Shown one piece after another: positions 60,973 to 64,000 of a DNA stretch of 64,000 nucleotides. Numbering within the stretch: the stretch's first letter is position 1; every line of letters begins with the position of its first letter. Source of the stretch: Clostridium sp. C8-1-8 (GTDB lineage: Bacteria; Bacillota; Clostridia; Clostridiales; Clostridiaceae); the NCBI RefSeq assembly GCF_009928445.1, contig NZ_JAABNO010000001.1, forward strand, positions 124,001 through 188,000. The letters run 5' to 3'. The position numbers and the translations under genes are program-made. Below the pieces are notes generated by a model. It did no database searches. It saw nothing but the letters and a program-made list of their open reading frames with translations, and was not told the DNA's origin.

Positions 60973-61043
60973 ATAAGATGATTATATTCAATCATTATGT
61001 CAATTTGATGGGATGATTTTGAACAATTTGTTACAAAGTAAAA

Positions 61044-61085
61044 AAGGATATATGATGTCAATTATTATTGACATCATAAATCCTT
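61044..61085 (-). terminator. Terminator of the S9 peptidase gene
   Basis: AAGGATATATGATGTCAA and TTGACATCATAAATCCTT are complementary with one mismatch. The minus strand continues TTTTTTACTTTG. Confidence 0.75.
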
Positions 61086-61097
61086 GATTTTATTGGA

Positions 61098-63098
61098 TTA
61101 CTTTAGGTATTTATTAAACCATTCAGTTATTTCTGTTAGTCTTCTTATTCTATGCTTAGGTTTACCACTTCTGCTTAATTCATGGTTTTCGCCTTTAAAC
61201 ATGCAAAGCCTTGCGTCCACTCCGTGGTACTTTAAAGCAGTATACATCTGAAGTGCCTCAGGTATCCAACATCTATAATCTTGATCAGAGTGTAAGAACA
61301 ATGTAGGAGTCTTTACTTTATCAGCATACTTTAACGGGGAGTGGAACCAAACCTTTTCGTAGTCACTCCATGGGGTAGCAGCAGTTTGATCAGGTTCAAA
61401 GAAATATCCTATATCTGTTGTACCAAAGAAGGAAGTCCAGTTAGAAATACTTCTTTGAGCAGCAGCTACTTTAAATCTATCAGTATGACCTATTATCCAG
61501 TTAGTCATAAATCCACCGTAAGAACCACCAGTAACACCAACTCTTTCTGGATCTATAAAGGAGCATTTCTTAAGTACTTCATCGGTAAATTTCATTAGGT
61601 CATCATAGTCTATGGTACCGTATTTGCCACGAATATCAGCAAATTCATTACCTTTTCCATCGCTTCCTCTAGGGTTGCAGAAGAAAACAGCATATCCCTC
61701 GCTAGCCCAATACTGCATCTCATGGAAGAACACTGTTCCGTATACAGTTTTAGGTCCACCATGAATATCCAATATAGCAGGATATTTTTTGCTTTCATCA
61801 AAATCTACTGGCTTAATAACCCAACCATCTATTATCACACCTGGTTCAGTTTCAACACTTAGCTTTTCTGGTAAAGAAATTACTCTATCTGCTTTAACCC
61901 ATTGGTTGAAGGAGGTTAATTTAATTAAATCTTGTTCCTTCAAGCTGTAAATCTCTTGAAGAGAGTTTGCTTCCATAGCTATAAGTAATATGTCTTCTCC
62001 ATTTATGCTTATCCCCTCAACAGTTCCATTATCTTTAGTTAGGGTTTCCATATTGCCATTAGCATCTATTCTGTTAAGGAAGGAACTATCATCTTCTGTG
62101 GTTACGAAATATAGATAATCATCTTCAACCTTTGTAGCTTCTGATCCAGCATATCTGCAGTCAGATCCAACAGAATTGTATAGAGCCTTATCGAAGTCAG
62201 GGGTTATGCAGATTTGTTCAAGAGAGTTTAAATCAATAGTGTAGAACTTAGCATTTTCATTAACTCCATAACTGACCATATCTGTTGAAGCTACGATTAA
62301 CTTTTCATCAGATATAAAGTCAGCATAACCGTTACTCATTGGCACAGGTTGTGGTATTACCTTTAAGGTCTTAGTCCTAAAATCATAGATAGATATGTCA
62401 TTTGTAAGAGGCATTTTATCTTTAAAATAATAGCTTAAAATTACTGCTTTAGTCTTAGTTTTATTTAAGGCAAAGAAGTCAACATTGGTATTGTCACAAG
62501 TGAGCTTTTCAACCTTTTCAGTAGATACTGTGAATAAATATAGGCTTGTTTTCTTGCTTCTTGTAAATCCCGCTCCGTTAAGCCAAAAAGGTATCTCATC
62601 TAAGACTTCGTAGTCTTCTTCCTCTTTTCTTCTAGCTTTTTCTTTTTCTCTTTCTTCAACACTAAGGCTGTCTAAATCTACTTCTCTAGGATTGTATTCA
62701 GCGGTAAATAAATAAGTGTCAGCATCTACTTGTTTAATTTGGCTTACTGCTTTAGGTATATTTAAGAACTTTACAGCTTCGCCTCCATGGATGTTGATCT
62801 TATAGTATTGAGTGAACTCTTCACCAGCTTCTTGTTTTTCCTTATCCTTAGGGTCTCTTTGAGCAGGAAAAACTATATTCTCTGAGTCAAGCCAGAAAAA
62901 GCTTCTTTCACTATCAAAAGAAGTTAATCTATATTTTGAATTATCCTTTAGATTAAGAATCCAAAGATTTGAAAGATACTTGTTATCTTCTATACTAGCT
63001 TCATGTACAACAAAGCAGGCGTATTTACCATCAGGGGAATGTTTTATTGAAGAAAGGAAGGTATATCTAGCAAGGTCGTCAATTTTTGTTTTTTCCAT
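61098..63098 (-). CDS. S9-family (prolyl oligopeptidase/acylaminoacyl) peptidase
   Basis: This protein of about 666 residues has an N-terminal beta-propeller (HSPDGKYACFVVHE onward) and a C-terminal alpha/beta hydrolase domain from about residue 420. The catalytic serine lies in TGGSYGGFM, the aspartate in LHSDQDYRCW and the histidine in KGENHELS. LDIHGGPKTVYG contains the oxyanion motif. It cleaves oligopeptides in the cytoplasm; no signal peptide is present. ATG 63098 follows TGGAGG; the TTG at 63119 overlaps that site. An F1 element lies 50 nt upstream. Confidence 0.93.
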   Translation of the reverse strand: MEKTKIDDLARYTFLSSIKHSPDGKYACFVVHEASIEDNKYLSNLWILNLKDNSKYRLTSFDSERSFFWLDSENIVFPAQRDPKDKEKQEAGEEFTQYYKINIHGGEAVKFLNIPKAVSQIKQVDADTYLFTAEYNPREVDLDSLSVEEREKEKARRKEEEDYEVLDEIPFWLNGAGFTRSKKTSLYLFTVSTEKVEKLTCDNTNVDFFALNKTKTKAVILSYYFKDKMPLTNDISIYDFRTKTLKVIPQPVPMSNGYADFISDEKLIVASTDMVSYGVNENAKFYTIDLNSLEQICITPDFDKALYNSVGSDCRYAGSEATKVEDDYLYFVTTEDDSSFLNRIDANGNMETLTKDNGTVEGISINGEDILLIAMEANSLQEIYSLKEQDLIKLTSFNQWVKADRVISLPEKLSVETEPGVIIDGWVIKPVDFDESKKYPAILDIHGGPKTVYGTVFFHEMQYWASEGYAVFFCNPRGSDGKGNEFADIRGKYGTIDYDDLMKFTDEVLKKCSFIDPERVGVTGGSYGGFMTNWIIGHTDRFKVAAAQRSISNWTSFFGTTDIGYFFEPDQTAATPWSDYEKVWFHSPLKYADKVKTPTLFLHSDQDYRCWIPEALQMYTALKYHGVDARLCMFKGENHELSRSGKPKHRIRRLTEITEWFNKYLK

Positions 63099-63147
63099 TT
63101 TATTAGTCCTCCAAATCAAGAAAGTATTATTTGTATTTGATTAAAAC

Positions 63148-63245
63148 AGAGTTCCTAACTAAACTATTAATTTATACATGCCCGAAAGTGGCCAGAAGCC
63201 GGGATTTTCGAACAGGTATAAATCAAGTTTCGATATAGGAACTCT
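63148..63245 (-). repeat. F1 leader element upstream of the S9 peptidase
   Basis: Perfect 10-bp terminal inverted repeats AGAGTTCCTA / TAGGAACTCT. The core arms are CTATTAATTTATACATG and TATAAATCAAGTTT and the central CCCGAAAGTGGCCAGAAGCC/GGGATTTTCG can pair. It ends 50 nt from the start codon at 63098. Confidence 0.75.
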
Positions 63246-63310
63246 TAGCTTAATTCTGCCCTGTTTTAATATTTTTTAAATTATAATCTTTTATCTTTGG
63301 TATGATTAAT

Positions 63311-64000
63311 TTATTTTACTTCAACAATCCATCCTTCAGGAGCCTTTTTGTCTCCAAATTGTATGCCTGAAAGAGTATCATAAAGTTCTCTTGTTATTGG
63401 TCCTACTTCTGTTTCACTGTGGAATACATGTAGTTTATCCTTATAGAAGATTCCTCCTATTGGGGTTATTACAGCAGCGGTTCCACAAGCCCCAGCTTCT
63501 TTAAACTCATCTAGATTGTCTATAAACACATCTCTTTCTTCAGCTTCTAAGCCTAAGTATTCCTTAGCTAGATAAAGTAAAGAGTACTTTGTTATACTAG
63601 GAAGTATTGAAGGTGAATATGGTGTTACAAACTTATTGTCCTTTGTTATACCAAAGAAGTTTGCAGCTCCCACTTCTTCTATCTTAGTATGAGTAGCAGG
63701 ATCTAGATAAACGCAGTCTGCGAAGCCAGCCTTAGCTGCTAATTCATGAGGATAAAGACTTGCAGCATAGTTACCGCCAACCTTAGCTGCTCCAGTACCA
63801 TAAGGAGCTGCTCTGTCATAATCAGCAATTGCGTAGTTAACTGGAGTTATTCCTCCCTTATAGTAAGCTCCTACAGGAATACAGAATACACAGAATAAAT
63901 ATTCAGGTGCTGGCTTAACGCCTATGTTGTCTCCAACTCCTATTATGAATGGTCTTAAGTACAATGTAGCTCCAGTTCCATATGGAGGAACAAAGTGCTC
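63311..64000 (-). CDS. ilvE: Branched-chain amino-acid aminotransferase, 5' end outside window
   Basis: The frame stays open to the right window edge, so only the last 229 codons are seen; the gene begins beyond 64000. PLP-fold class IV features are clear: [43 protein letters not shown], and [15 protein letters not shown] with the PLP-binding lysine. This is the eukaryote-like BCAT form, which moves amino groups between glutamate and leucine, isoleucine or valine. The end GWIVEVK is typical. No regulatory sequence is visible because the start is outside the window. Confidence 0.93.
   Translation of the reverse strand, partial: EHFVPPYGTGATLYLRPFIIGVGDNIGVKPAPEYLFCVFCIPVGAYYKGGITPVNYAIADYDRAAPYGTGAAKVGGNYAASLYPHELAAKAGFADCVYLDPATHTKIEEVGAANFFGITKDNKFVTPYSPSILPSITKYSLLYLAKEYLGLEAEERDVFIDNLDEFKEAGACGTAAVITPIGGIFYKDKLHVFHSETEVGPITRELYDTLSGIQFGDKKAPEGWIVEVK

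Noticed and set aside
1..64000. Prophage, integrative element or insertion sequence
   Set aside because: No integrase, transposase, capsid, relaxase or tRNA-associated attachment site was seen; only small non-coding repeats.

Overview
The window is AT-rich DNA with strong AGGAGG-type ribosome binding sites, frequent TTG/GTG starts and many intrinsic terminators. It carries genes typical of a strict anaerobe: a single-chain pyruvate:ferredoxin oxidoreductase, rubrerythrin, a T-box leader and a small protein resembling clostridial spore-surface proteins. It most likely comes from the chromosome of a Clostridium sensu stricto-like species. There are no rRNA or tRNA genes, CRISPR arrays, transposases or phage structural genes.

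Layout. 1-1484: 3' part of a GxGYxYP-family protein. 2165-5620: a secreted peptide resembling lactococcin 972, then two FtsX-like permeases and an ABC ATPase, with a terminator after the peptide gene. 5780-6085: a candidate small RNA and the remnant of a duplicated locus. 6306-7021: an XRE repressor and membrane-protein operon with twin perfect operators. 8269-9150: an SplB-like radical SAM gene. 9506-13314: a TetR-controlled ABC exporter with three tandem operators. 13660-13986: a structured leader ahead of a 59-residue membrane protein. 15145-21142: a T-box-controlled oligopeptide transporter. 22130-23646: an RRNPP-type quorum-sensing pair (TPR regulator plus a 46-residue pre-peptide missed by ORF calling). 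24175-30267: a 2-hydroxyacid dehydrogenase, an MBL hydrolase, and an oxygen-defence group (SOD, rubrerythrin, Dps, PerR); dps and perR share a palindromic operator. 30493-35797: a two-component system and ABC-2 exporter laid out like LnrJK-LnrLMN. 35974-45078: a thioredoxin-fold protein, threonine aldolase and three cell-wall or cell-surface enzymes, including a two-headed autolysin. 45210-50769: PFOR and a chemoreceptor. 51318-55332: a putative metal-handling group (two G3E GTPases, a DUF318 permease and a TIGR03943 partner). 56024-64000: a RpiR regulator, an oxidoreductase, a DMT exporter, a short UppS-like protein, a lipoprotein, an S9 peptidase and the 3' part of ilvE.

Three families of palindromic intergenic repeats run through the window. 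The most striking (F1) lies 24-70 bases upstream of six unrelated genes, always in the same orientation relative to the gene, with end sequences that change but stay complementary. This looks more like a structured 5' leader than randomly inserted elements. F2 (GGCTCTGT...CATAGCC ends) is mostly found 3' of genes. F3 has ACCACTTCA/TGAAGTGGT ends.

The best candidates for undescribed systems are the RRNPP peptide-regulator pair, the F1 leader family, the bacteriocin-like cassette with a split permease, and the small membrane protein whose ribosome binding site can pair with its own leader.
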